This document shows positions 17,916 to 29,700 of a stretch of 60,000 bases of DNA, piece by piece. Under the pieces are notes generated by a model that saw nothing but the letters and a program-made list of their open reading frames with translations, was not told the origin of the DNA and ran no database searches. Position 1 is the first letter of the stretch, and every line of letters begins with the position of its first letter. Source of the stretch: Symsagittifera roscoffensis (Eukaryota; Xenacoelomorpha; Acoela; Convolutidae); the NCBI RefSeq assembly GCF_963678635.1, contig NC_087062.1, positions 96,899,705-96,959,704 of the forward strand, written 5' to 3'. Both the position numbers and the translations under genes were made by a program.

Positions 17916-19277
17916 GAAGGTCTATATACTCCGATTTGGATATAACAGTGAAATTATATCATATATACGCCTAGCTTTTTATATTAATTTAAATTGCATG
18001 TAATATACCGCGAAGTTACCACTCCGTAATCTCTCGAAAGAAAACAAAACAGAAACAAATGAGCTTCCCTTTGGAAACGCAAGCTGAAAACGGCTGAAAA
18101 ATTGCAGTTGGAAACGGCTGAAAATTTTCACAGTTGGTTTTTTTTTTAAATAAATGCATGAAAACAAAAAACGCAGACTTCTTTTTCGGAAAAACAATGA
18201 CAAAAAATGCCATTACAGATCTTAGAAATTCAAAAAAAGGCATGCTTCCAACTTTGTCGAGAAAAATTACCCAAAATGAGAAAACTGCATCAATAGGCTA
18301 AAGTTTTATACCGCTGGAAATGTTTTAAAACAAAATCGATGTCAAAAACCTTATCATTTTTCGTGACCTGCCTTCATTGCCGTTCGATTGATGAATATAA
18401 TTTCCTTTTAACAAAGGAAATGAACTGAAATTGAAAAGAAAACAAAAACAGAGCTCGAAAAAATTAATTTGAGCCTGAACAAACTTCAAGACTTTTCCCT
18501 GAAAAAAATGTTTGAAATTTTCATCACGATCAATACAAGAGGCTGAACTACGTTAATTGTATCTTAATGAATATAAACTTGCGCCCGTATTAATCTTTTA
18601 AACCTTTTAAAGTTGAGATTCTAGTTGCAGAGAAACTTTTCATCCGTTGGGTAACAAAAATTGTGCAACTTTTGGTTCTCATGCAAATGTACAGCCAAAC
18701 AATTTTCCGTTGAAGTTGGTTCTCAAAAAGGCTGACAATACCTTCAGAAACGTGACTTAAACTCTTTATACGTGACTTCATTACACTCGTTTTATCTGAT
18801 TGGTTGAACTAATTGAAAACCTGGATCAAATTAACATCTGGATCAATATACTAATTAACGATCTTCCATCCCATTATTTGAATTGGATTTAAATGGTTAG
18901 CACTGCGTCAAATATTCAAATATTCTGATTGGCTGCAATTTTGAAACGTGAAACAATTTAACATCGTCCCCCGTTAAAGTTTTAGCAGGGATGCTGTTAA
19001 GTTGGTCCAGAACCGGAAAAAAAACAAGGATAGCCGATTACTGTGCAAGTAGCACAGAATGTTCCGACCAGTCTTTAAAATTCTACCCACAAAAATGTTC
19101 TTTTTTAAATGGTGTAACTTTTTCAGCGTGGTGTGATAAAAGCATTTGACATAAAACTAACATAGCCGATTGAAGATTGGAAAAATAGTTATGAACGCAA
19201 GTAAACGTGAAAAAAAAAAAACTTTTTTGAAAATTTCTCAACTTTCGAATTTCAAAGAAAAAAAATAGATGCCCTTT

Positions 19278-19400
19278 AAGCTCTTTGAATTTCTAGAACG
19301 ATATATGATTGGCGCTTTTATGATTACATTAACCCAACTAGAGAAAACTGGATCAACGTTCGTATTTGGAGAGTGCTATTTGCGTCCCTTTCAGCAGATT
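19278..19400 (+). repeat. Dispersed noncoding repeat, copy 1
   Basis: AAGCTCTTTGAATTTC followed by a 10-nt variable part, ATTGgCgCTTTT and an AACCCAACTAGAGAAAA stretch. Diverged copies with the same order of motifs start at 20481 and 20735. The sequence upstream (about 19140-19277) also matches that upstream of 20735. No coding potential; type unknown. Confidence 0.55.
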
Positions 19401-20480
19401 AATTTCAATTGAACTGAAAAAGTGCATATATACCTATAAGCATTCATAAATGAATATGTATGAATGCAAGTCTGTAATTATTAAAGACTTTTAAGCACAA
19501 GTTAAGATTTTTTCCTACAATCACCAACAACTGTAAAAAAAAAAGTCTTCACTACGTTCATTAATCTTAAAAAATTAGGCACTCGACAGTCATTGTAATA
19601 TAGGCAAACCGGAAAACTGTTTTTGAAAATGACTAGAAAATTTTTGAAAAAAAAAGAGTAAAAACATTAAGCAAAACTAAGCTATTGTTAACGGCCTAAA
19701 TTAAGCATAAACAGAACTGCTTGCTGGCTTTCGTCGCTCGAAAACAGACGAAAAATCAAAATTTTCAAACCGGTTTTTCTAAACACCAGAAAAAATTTTT
19801 GAACCACGACTGAAAAGGGCTTTAACATTATATATGTCTCAATCCAATCCAATGATGGTTTGTGGTACTTGATTTTAGGAGGAAAACACAAGAAAAAAAC
19901 TAAAACACACCCGAATACAAAGTTCTCCTCATGATCAATAGTCGGAACAACAAGGCACTTTTGTGAGTAAAAATCTCTAACTTTGGAACGCATATCGGGA
20001 AAAAAACGTTCGCTTAACTTCTCAGTAAGTATTGCCTCAGGCTTCCGGCTTAAAATTTCAATTAGCAATCACCAATTAAAAAAAACTGCAGATTTGTTTT
20101 GTTTCGAAACTTTTACTAATTTTCCTGAGATGAGAACATCAATTTGCACACAAAATGTATGGAATTCAGTATCGAGCATCTGCATGTTTTTTGTGTTTTA
20201 GTTAGACTTGACCATTTCGTATTAAACATTTCGCTTCACATCAAAAACAAACAATTGATGTGTATTCATGTATTATAAATATGAGTAAAAGAAGCAAAAA
20301 CATTTCCATATCAATTTTCCGCTGGCATTGATTCATCTAGACGTGCTAATTTAAATGTAAAACCGCACTACTTGACTTAACTTGGTCTGATGCCTTAAAA
20401 TAATGGAAGAAACCTTCAGCTTCGTTTTGCGGGATTTAAACGAATTTGTGAGATCTCTCCTAGGAGTCCTGTAAAACTTG

Positions 20481-20580
20481 AAGCTCTTTTAAATTTGATT
20501 GAGATTTTACAATTGACACTTTTTTAAACGAACTAACCCGACCAGAGAAAGCAGATTTTTATGAGAAAAACTCTTTGCAG
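20481..20580 (+). repeat. Dispersed noncoding repeat, copy 2
   Basis: AAGCTCTTTTAAATTTG, ATTGACACTTTTTT and AACCCGACCAGAGAAA occur in the same order as in the copies at 19278 and 20735. Confidence 0.5.
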
Positions 20581-20734
20581 AAAGTTCAACTGCTCTTATC
20601 AGTAAATGTTTCTGAAAAGAACATAGCCTAAGACAGGTGGAAAAGAGTCAATGAAGGCAAGGAAACAGAAAAAAAACTGTCTAAATTCTTGAAAAAACTT
20701 TAAAAAAACTAAAAAAAATATATATATTGCCTAT

Positions 20735-20840
20735 AAGCTCTTTGAATTTCAAGAACAAATTATTGACACTTTTTTGATAAAAGTAAGTAAATTTGAGCAA
20801 ACTGAATCACAAGATAAGCCTTATATTCGGCAGGGAAATC
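20735..20840 (+). repeat. Dispersed noncoding repeat, copy 3
   Basis: AAGCTCTTTGAATTTC, AAGAACAAATT and ATTGACACTTTTTTGAT match copies 1 and 2. A further shared stretch (TCGTGACC, then TTTCAACAAAGGAAAT) links 20889-20960 with 18360-18430. Confidence 0.5.
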
Positions 20841-21197
20841 TGAAAAAATTAAAATCCACTTTCGAAACTAAAAGTCGATCACGATTTTCGTGACCTTTAC
20901 ACTCTTGATGTTCGATGGTGGAGTGTGCTTCCTTTCAACAAAGGAAATCAACTAAATTATGAAAAAAATCGAAAGTGAAACCCCTAAAAGTCAAATTTGT
21001 GCAATAAAAAAAATAAACAAACGAAATCATTAAAACCTTTTGATCACTGAAAATAACTTGGCTCTTTTACACTAAAAAATACGAAGTATTTTACACTAAG
21101 AAATACAGTTTTAGAGGCTTGCCTAATACATGAGCTTTCATGGGACAGTGGATGCAATTAATAGACAGAAGTCAGATGCTGACAGAAATCATAAACT

Positions 21198-21554
21198 TTA
21201 ATGGTCTACAAACTGAAGAGTGTAATTTACCCCCAGCCGAAGTTAACGAGTCAACTTTAAGAAACAGTTATGAAAACTCACGTCAGATTCGTCAACGAGA
21301 ATGTAGCTCATTTCTACATCTGGCGCGGGTCCAACAGTACCAGTTGCGGTGGCTTCAGTCGATTTGGCGTAGTCGTTTGGAGTTCCCGGCTCCGGTTGTC
21401 CTTCTTTGATTACCTCATCTTCTGTCTCGTCGTGGACCTCTGCATCAGACGGAGAGTCCTTCTCTGCAGACACAAACAATCCAAACGAAGTAGTCGAGAA
21501 CGCCCCAAATGTTAGGAGCAAAGCGACAAGAAGAATTGCTTTGGAGATTTTCAT
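21198..21554 (-). CDS. Possible small secreted acidic protein, two exons
   Basis: Exon 1 runs from ATG 21554 down to 21282 (91 codons). It begins with a classical signal peptide (MKISKAILLVALLLTFGAF and a small-residue cleavage zone near residues 20-30), then an acidic, Pro/Thr-rich mature part. At 21281 a donor GTGAGT follows the last Asp codon. A CTTCAG acceptor ends at 21213, giving a 69-nt intron typical of nematodes, and exon 2 would be four codons plus TAA (21212-21198). Alternative acceptors further down cannot be excluded. I do not recognise a family. It is the only candidate host gene in the window. Confidence 0.45.
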
Positions 21555-23758
21555 CGTGAAGAAGGATCAAAAAGAGTCTAAAATATTTCATACTTTAACC
21601 ACAAAAAAAATTATTCCCTTAAAAAGCGACCATTTTTTTCGACCCAAGCAAGTTAAAATTAAGTTTTACTAACTTATTCAACAACTCAGAGTCAGATCAA
21701 ACCAAATTAGACAGTCGATTATGTGCAGAGATAAAACATGGAAGTGCTCTGCTCACTAAAAATGTGAACCCTCTCTAGCGACTATTATAGTACCATTATA
21801 GCCCCTCCAATAAATTATAGCTCCCTCTAATCAATAAACCAAACACAGAGGCAAAGCAAAGCTTCGCACGACTTGCGATTCTACATAAGATAGCATTGTA
21901 AGCTAGCAGACAGTAAAGGAACGCCACCAAATCCCAAAACAAAACTGAAATTTCGAAAAAACCATTACCACCGAGTGCGAATCTAGGATTTTCCCGAGGG
22001 GGTGGGCGGACTTTCAAAGAAATTTCGAAAATTTTGCCGAGTTTTTTTTCAAAGTCGACCAATTCGATTTTCTAAGCTCCATCGAATCACTACAAAGACC
22101 CTATTTTTACCAAATTTTTTGCGCCGCATGCAAATTTTTGAAAAAAAGGCAAAAAAAGGCGTTTTGAGGCACTTTTTAGAAAATTTTCATCAAAAAATGC
22201 TTTTTTTGGCGCGAGCTCCCCCCACAAAATTATTAAATTTTGGCGCCGAAGGCGTCTTTAGAAAAATTTTAGGGTCAGTTAGCCAAATATGGATAACTCA
22301 AAATAGTACAAAGGGGGACCCTTTGGGTTGGCAGAGGGTCGAATCCCTGAGGGAAGGGGGCGTCCCCCTGCCCTACATTCGCTGATGAATACCGCAACTA
22401 AAAAAAATTGCCGGGAGAGTTGTTCAGATACACAATCTACGGCGTTAAAAAAGTTTTATAACACGATTATCAAGCGGCAACTGAGCCGACAAAACTTGAG
22501 TCAACTCCCGTATAACCGAAAACAAATTTGTTGTCATGAAAAAATTTTGAAGTATTAGATGATTTTATAGTTCAAAGTTTTTTCATGACTAATGTGTTCG
22601 GTTATTACAATCTATTCTAAAATTTTTTGCATTTTGTGCGCTCTGGAGGCGAGCATAAAATTATGTTCCCTTGAAACTACCCGAAATTAGGTCACTAAGT
22701 TGATTAAGTATGAGCTGAAACCATTTAAGCCGAAAAAAATTTTTCAGTGAAAAAAAATAAAGGGGTTATTATAAAGTCACGGTTAGTAAAATTACAAATT
22801 GCAAGAGTAAATCACAACACTAAAGCAACTACAGTGAGTGAAAATTGCGCACAGCAAAATTTCTAAGACGTTGCAACTAAGCCGACAAAACAAAAGCAGA
22901 GAAACGATAGGCCGACAATATTTTGAAACGGAATATTTCCCGTTTGAAAAAAAAAAAAACCCAAATCCTGGTCAGCTTCCAACCTAAAACCTTTGCCGTT
23001 CCAGGGCGTTTTCGTTACCTGCAGACTACGTGGTAACGCGCACGCCATTCTCACTTCAGGTCGCATAAAAATAAGATATATGAGGCCAAACGAGAGGACA
23101 AAATTATCTAAGGTAGAAAGAAACATCACTTCGTCCAGTCAAAATACTTGAAATCATTTATTTCCTTGAAGAAAAAGTAGCAGCCATCTCCTTAGATGCA
23201 ATCAAACTGCAAATAAAGAATTTACCAGATTACTGAAATGGAGGGGTAATTCAGTGACATTCGACCAGAATGGCCAAAATGCAGTCTCTGCAGAATTCGG
23301 GATTTTAGCAGCAAGCCTTCCGAGTTGATGATTTAGAAGGATTAACGACGTTATTCTGTGCCAGTCGGTCATATTTGGAAGTTTGACCTTGAGAGGAGCT
23401 AAAAACACTTGATTTTGGAGTGAAATTTAATTTTTCAAAATTTCGAATGGAACCTGTCATGCACGATTTTCTCGCGATAACTGAAAATCAGAAAAAGAAG
23501 TCAGAACAATTTCAGAACAATTGAGTCACACACGCGGGAAAGTTGTAAGAAAAAGCAGTAGGAAATTGCTATTCGCAATTTCCATCACTATAATAATCAA
23601 GAGTAGAGCTGTCCCATCTGTGACAGAGACGAGAGCGTTCCCACGAGTTGGATTATAGCGACCGGAGCATTATTCGGAACTGGACTAGAGTGAACCTTCG
23701 GTGGAAAGGTGGACAGCTTGAGTGTCCTAATGGTTCACGAGAAAACTATTGTCTAGAG

Positions 23759-23790
23759 TATAAACTCGTTCTCATTGTTCAAACTATAAA
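23759..23790 (+). promoter_or_regulatory. Candidate LTR promoter (two TATAAA boxes)
   Basis: TATAAA at 23759-23764 and 23785-23790, about 190-220 bases before the AATAAA of the same LTR, so an R region between them is plausible. Confidence 0.4.
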
Positions 23791-23941
23791 ACATTAGACT
23801 CATTTAGTTACGTTATTTAATTCTTGAGTTAATTACCGACTGGATTCTTTCCCACTTCTTGAGCGTGCTACTATGTGAGTACAAATTTAAATTCTAGAGT
23901 GTGTTTTATGATTGTTATGTTGAGGTAAGGCGAGTTTTAGG

Positions 23942-23964
23942 TTGATCCATCTGAAATGGATCAA
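23942..23964 (+). promoter_or_regulatory. LTR hairpin
   Basis: Perfect 9-bp inverted repeat TTGATCCAT / ATGGATCAA with a 5-nt loop; repeated in the 3' LTR (45930-45952). Element A keeps an 8-bp stem (14876-14898). The diverged C LTR has TCCATC / GATGGA with a TTC loop at the equivalent place (46742-46756). It precedes the poly(A) signal by 13 bases. Confidence 0.6.
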
Positions 23965-24281
23965 AGTTCCACTGTCCAATAAAAAAGTAACTTAACGGAT
24001 TGTTCCGACCCGGTTTTTAATGGCGTTCATGTATTTTGGGTATTTTGAGACCTAAGTATGGGGACATTCTTAATTCTAGAGTGGGGGGATATTTTGGTAG
24101 TAGCCTTAAGCAGTAGCGGGTCGTAGTCTCATGTCACAAGCGAACCGAATTGGCTCCGACTGATTTGAGGCGGAAAAACACAAGAGATAGTGTCCCTGAC
24201 TCCTGAGCCAATAGTTATAGGGCCTATTTTTCTTGAGCTTCACGTGTGACCGTAGTAGACGAATGTTACATAGTGTTTTTA

Positions 24282-24298
24282 TGGCGCTCCTGGGTGTT
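24282..24298 (+). promoter_or_regulatory. Candidate primer-binding site of element B
   Basis: TGGCGCTCCTGGGTGTT begins with the TGG expected to pair with a tRNA 3' CCA end. The same 17 bases, preceded by TTTTTA, lie at 47098-47114 after the C LTR, although the flanks differ. It sits 11 bases inside the LTR boundary, farther than usual. The matching tRNA was not identified. Confidence 0.6.
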
Positions 24299-24780
24299 TA
24301 CGACATCAAGACTACGGAGTCAAACCCACTTGAGACAGCTTCGGGCTGAATGCCCATTCTAGAGTACCGGCGGTACGGTTCGACAGGAACGTGCAAACCT
24401 TCCGGTTGTACCGTGATAGCTTTTTAAGAAAACTCGAGAAAATTTCCTGGTACGCTCTCCGAACGAGGCTTAGCTAACCGAGTAAAAGGGGGCAACTAGG
24501 GGACAAAAACACGAGCAAAAAGACAAAAAGCAAAACAAAAAACCAAAAAAGAATAGAAAAAGGAACAAAAACCATAAAACGAAAAAAGACAGTGACTTTG
24601 ACACCAGATCAGTTGGATCGAACCTTTATATTAATTAAATAGTATACCCATACTGTTTTACAAGTTCGATCGTTTCGATCAACCTAGCAATTTAAACCAG
24701 TCATCTTAATAAAGTGCCCGAGTGTGGGGCGCTGTCAAGGGTTTTCAGATAGCTTGGAACTTAGCTGGACAACAAGGAAA

Positions 24781-24963
24781 CTTGACTGGAAGAGGTGACC
24801 AGCCGAGTGGGAAGGTTGTTCAGGAGTACCTGAGCTGAACCAATAGGAGACTCGACTGGGAGAGGTGACCGGCCGAGTGGGAAACTGGTCCAGGAACACT
24901 TGAGCTGAACCAATAGGAGACTGGACTGGAACAGGTGATCAGTCGAGTGGGAAAGCAGCCAAG
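24781..24963 (+). repeat. 70-bp tandem repeat in the B leader (2.6 copies)
   Basis: Units begin at 24781, 24851 and 24921 (CTTGACTGG, CTCGACTGG, CTGGACTGG), each with GTGACC-type, CCGAGTGGGAA and TGAGCTGAACCAATAGGAG blocks. Function unknown. Confidence 0.85.
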
Positions 24964-25771
24964 AGAGTTCGACAATTCTCGAGTTCTCAAGTTGGGCAGA
25001 ACGGGTATCGTTAGAATCCACATTACATTATAGGAGATAGGTGTAAAATTGGATAAGCGAACCCCCCAGTTTTGAGGAACGTTTTTACTTGAGCAGGCCT
25101 GGAAACAGGTCTACGGTTTTCTCTTGAGAGGTTTAGCACCCGGCGCTTAAGGTAATTTTTAGGCTTAAGAAGGGGGGCTAGACAGGGGGGAGGTTAGAAG
25201 GGGGGCTGGTTAGGTTAGAGGTGAGCGGTTGCAAATTGTAAAAAGGGGGGAAACTAGAGTAACTAATTAATCGACATCGTTGATTTAGTTACAGTAGCCA
25301 TAACACGCGTTGGTAATAAGAGGTGGACATCCAAAATTTAACTCGAGTTAAGACTGGTACGCTGGTTGGATTGGTAGGGGGGACCGGAGATAGACAGCTT
25401 TTGTGATACCCCATAAGATCACTAGTGGGGGGAGGAAAACGCGTGGATATTAGGTACCAGACATTTTTTTTGACGAAAGGTAGACATTGGTCACCTTTGA
25501 ATTTCAGGTGGGCTCATTTTTCTGTTTTTAACATTTTTCTTACTTAGATTTTTGTTGCATTTTGGTGAGGATTTGTGTTTGGTCTTATACGAACAGGTGA
25601 TCACAAGATACCTGCGCACCTACATTGAAATAGAAACAACCAAAAAGAAGAGGGGGGTCAGCATTTGGCTTTTAAGAGAGGGTTTTTGCGAAAATTTTAC
25701 TGGAGCTTGAGTGGTGGTACAAGGTACGGTGATTCGAGAAGACCCCACAACGAGGAAGACACTCCGTGACG

Positions 25772-26513
25772 AGTCTTGGGACAGTACCGAAGAAGTCTGG
25801 GGACAGAGCAGTCTGGGGACAGTCTTGGGACAGTGCGGTACTGGGACAGTGTTGGACCAGAACAGTCTTGAAGAAGTCTCGAGGACAGTGGACAGGGTCT
25901 TGGGACAGTGGTCTTGGGACAGGGTCTTGGGACAGTGGTCTTGGGACAGGGTCTTGGGACAGTGGTCTTGGGACAGGGTCTTGGGACAGTGGTCTTGGGA
26001 CAGGGTCTTGGGACAGTGGTCTTGGGACAGGGTCTTGGGACAGTGGTCCTGGGACAGGGTCTTGGGACAGTGGTCTTGGGATAGGGTCTTGGGACAGTGG
26101 TCTTGGGACAGGGTCTTGGGACCGTGGTCTTGGGACAGGGTCTTGGGACAGTGGTCTTGGGACAGGGTCTTGGGACAGTGGTCTTGGGACAGGGTCTTGG
26201 GACAGTGGTCTTGGGACAGGGGTCTTGGGACAGGGTCTTGGGACAGTGGTCTTGGGACAGGGGTCTTGGGACACTAGTCTTGGGACACTGGTCTTGGGAC
26301 GGTAGTCTTGGGACACTAACCTTGGGACACTAGTCTTGGGACACTGGTCTTGGGACAGTAGTCTTGGGACACTACCCTTGGGACACTAGTCTTGGGACAC
26401 TGGTCTTGGGACAGTACCCTTGGGACAGTAGTCTTGGGACAGTGGCCTTGGTACAAGGGTCTTAGGACACTAGCGGAGAGTACTGTGATAGTAACGAACA
26501 GTCTTGGGACGGT
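25772..26513 (+). repeat. 27-bp tandem minisatellite in the B leader
   Basis: The units consist of TCTTGGGACAGTGG plus TCTTGGGACAGGG and are almost perfect from about 25890 to 26270, then decay into variants (TCTTGGGACACTAG and similar) up to 26513. Because 27 is a multiple of three, open frames appear on both strands, but these are by-products of the repeat. The C leader has an unrelated repeat in the same position. Confidence 0.92.
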
Positions 26514-26763
26514 ATAAAAATTGAAGTAAAATTACAACAAGTGTGTCTTAAGACAGAATAAGACAAATCAAATCAGGTACGGTTGAGACCACATTAAGGG
26601 AAATTTTTCAAAGGTTTTAGAAAGAGAACAAGGTTTTTAACACGTTGTACAGAATTTGTTACCACAAAAATTTTTTTTTTTTTTAAATTTTTTACTAGTT
26701 ACTCTTAGAATAGAATCGTGTATATAATAAAATTGTAAATAAAAGCAGTTGTAAATAGAAATA

Positions 26764-29700
26764 ATGAGGCGGAGTAGGGTACCGGTGCTCGAAAAAAGGT
26801 CAAGTGGATCAAACACGAAATATAATTCATCGCTGCGCGGAACGACATCAACGGGCCCAAAGATAACAAAGAAGAACTTTTCAGTTAACATGGTCAGCAC
26901 AAGGAGTACAGCGGAGAACAGGGCGAAAGAGGGCACGGAAGGGGAGAGAGTAGAACCCACCATCGAGATTGATCTAGAGACACCCGATCAAAGTGTGGAT
27001 GAAACAGGGAAGATGGCGACAGAGTCAACTCCAATGCCCAATGGAGAGGAACCGAACCAGAAACCCATAGAGTTCTCACCGATAGATGACGCGGAAGATG
27101 CAATAGGCAACACCGAAGAAACGGTGAAAGAAGACTCTCAAGTAAAGAGGACATCTTTTACGGAAAAATTGGGAATAATGTTCGGAATAAAAACGAAAGA
27201 AAACGTGACTGAAGAACCAAAAGCAGAAAGAGCACGAACATTTGGTACAGTGAGCACGAAAGCGACAGAAGCCGGCCAGAATGAGGAACAAGCTAAAGCA
27301 GAGGCTACGGCCGAAGAGAAACCCACGGCTGACCATGAAGAGACTACCATTGAGCTGGGCGATTTGTTGGCGAAATTAAATCAGATCGACAAAAGACTTA
27401 AGAACAGTGAAGAAGACAGAGAGGTGATAAAAAAGGAGATAAGATACAACAAGCACGAGTATCTAGACAGTTATTTTAACCTAGCTAAGGCAACAGAGGA
27501 GAGACTCAAGGAAATGTCAGATAAGGTAGAAGCCACCAATGAAGAAAGAGAAAAGAACATCAAAACAGACATGCAACAGTTGAAGAACCGATATGATGAT
27601 GTCAACAACCAATTAGGGAGCCTGGAAAGGAGAATGGACACAATGAGCAAGAGTCAGGCCGAGAGTTCGTGTGCAATACAGGCGAAGTTGGATGCAATCT
27701 TGAGAGGTTCTACTCCACAAGAAAGACCGGCAGCGGATCGTACGCAAGGCACCAGAGTTGACTTTGTAGAACCACAAAGGAACAAACGCCAATCGACACC
27801 GTTGCCTATAACCAGGGATGCGATAAGCATAGCACCAACAGCTGCGAAAACAATAATGAAGAATGGAATGTCGAATACAACGACTGGTCCGGGAGATGCA
27901 ACAGCTAACAGCAACACAGGACCGGACGCTATGACATGGGCCAGCACTTGGGAGATGATGAACAGGACTCTAGAGGCCTCCGCCACGAGGAACACTGACT
28001 CGAGCGACAGGAGAGAGGGAAAAACAAGAAAGACATTCAAGAAGCCAAAAGAATTCAAAGACGACTCCGATGGATGCATTGACACTTGGGTGGAAGTGAT
28101 GAGATTACATCTAGAGCAAGATAACTTGAGTGACGAAAGGCAAGCATGTACAGCCATACTGAGCAACTTGGAAGGAACGGCACTAAAATGCGTGGTCGCA
28201 AAGAAGGAGGAAGAACGCGACACCGCGGACAAGATCTTCGAGATATTGCTGAATCGATTCGGGTCAGGAATGAAGGGCCACCAAAAGATGATGCGATTTG
28301 AAAAGAGAAGGCAGAGGGACGACGAGTCAATAGATCGGTTCCTAGATGACCTCGAGAGCTTGCGAAGGAGGAGTGACCCAGAGGAGTCGACAAACAGACG
28401 GAACTTTAGCATTGCCTCGAAGTTCATTGATGGGGTGAAAAGTGATGACTTAAGGACAATGTTAGCAACATACTACACATTGTCGAAGGACAGTGCACCC
28501 ACTCCAGAAGAAATGAGACAGAAATCAAGAGAATACATGCTGATGAAACCTAAGAAGTACTCATATTCTGAAAACAGGAACACGCAAGGGGGAAGTCAAC
28601 CCCAGAGGTCATCATGGTACAAACCTAGAGATGATATGGACAAGCGCAGATCATGCGCGAACTGCGGGTCAGCGGATCATCATGTGGCTGACTGCACAAC
28701 ATACAAACAAGGCATGAAGAGCCTAGGTTATGCACCGGATGAGGAGGATATGAGTCAGATGGAAGAACACGAGTACTATAATGGCTTAATCATCAAGATA
28801 GGCGCCAGATGCTTCTTCTGTAACCAGGAGGGGCACTTCAGAATGGATTGTCCCTTGTTCTGGGAAGCGGTCAAGGACCAGAATCATCCCAAACATAAAT
28901 TAGCATTAGTGGCGGTGCAGAATCAGCGGAACAGGCAAAACGAGTTTGAATCTAGGAACTTAGGAGCACCAAACACCGAATTGCCGACGAAGACAGTGAA
29001 AGCTGTAACACATGTTAGCGGTGCGTTAGAGTCCGCGGCAGGGAGCTCTCTAGAGATAAATTATGAGAAAGCGGCGACGGAAGCAATTGCCAAAGTGAAA
29101 CAAGATCTGGCTGCGAAAGAAATAGAGCAACGACTAAAGTTGGAGATCGAAAGACAGAATTTTAACGAAGCATTAACCGGACCGACCTCAGTACCAGAGG
29201 CTAGAACGGGCTCAACAAAGAACGGGAATTGTAACACCGTGAAAATGGTAACAGGTAAACCTTTTGGAATATCGAAAATCGGAGCAAGAATAATGTCGAT
29301 AATCACAGTGGGCGGCCACGAGGTAACCAGAAACTTGAGCGAGCCGAGCGACCAGACGATAATGCACATTGACGTGTATGCAGACTACTTGAGTGGAATA
29401 AGTCCACAAACGACTTCTAGAGCGCTCAGGGCACTACTCACAAGAGGGGGCAGCAAGTCGGTACGTGTTGATAATAGGTACACTGAAGCTTATGGTCCAC
29501 ACGAGGTCATGCTAAATATAGATGGAATTAACATCTATACCAAAACGATGATAACATGCGACGAAGACCTAATTGGACAAATCTATGTAGGGAAAGAGGA
29601 ATTGAAAGTAAGATCGATTGGACACTGTGCTATGCTTGAAGAAGATGCAATGCACATCGGGACGGAAGCAGACGTGACAGGGCACGTGCTAGACATAAAT

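Larger units (their letters stand above)
17916..23356. other. AT-rich host DNA, largely without genes
   Basis: Composition and codon potential differ sharply from the retroelements: long A/T runs and no long open frames. It holds several diverged short repeats (19278, 20481, 20735; and a pair near 18360 and 20890) and one possible small gene on the minus strand (21198-21554). A GC-richer patch at about 22970-23070 is unexplained. From about 23230 to 23356 there are weak matches to motifs of the element C leader (GGAGGGGT, GCCTTCCGAGTT), so an old element remnant may flank B. No tRNA, rRNA or known ncRNA was seen. Confidence 0.6.
23357..24270 (+). repeat. 5' LTR of element B (914 bp)
   Basis: TGTG...TACA ends and near identity to 45345-46258 define it. 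It holds two TATAAA boxes (23759-23764, 23785-23790), a 23-nt hairpin (23942-23964) and AATAAA (23978-23983). It should drive the genomic RNA; the exact start site cannot be fixed from sequence. Confidence 0.96.
24299..26763 (+). other. Leader of element B
   Basis: About 2.5 kb before gag with no credible gene. It holds, in order: a segment shared with the C leader (24396-24428, CTTCCGGTT..TACCGTGA); an A-rich unstructured spacer (24503-24594), which C also has (47349-47470); a 70-bp tandem repeat (24781-24963); a G-rich part (25160-25260); and a 27-bp tandem repeat (25772-26513), followed by a TATAAAA (26513-26519). Many upstream ATGs argue against simple scanning to the gag start. Confidence 0.7.

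Noticed and set aside
17545-18003. Open frames running through the assembly gap
   Set aside because: Most of the translation is N; the ends are pol pseudogene and AT-rich host DNA.
22002-22385. 127-codon frame in host DNA, and one at 22863-23129 on the minus strand
   Set aside because: Low-complexity or unrecognised translation in AT-rich DNA, with no splice or start context that supports a gene.
17916-23356. tRNA, rRNA or small-RNA genes in the host stretch
   Set aside because: No cloverleaf, conserved rRNA segment or box motifs could be found by reading.
25711-26333. Open frames of up to 214 codons on both strands in the B leader
   Set aside because: They exist because the minisatellite unit is 27 bp, a multiple of three. 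The peptides are the repeat translated, with no composition or homology suggesting a gene.
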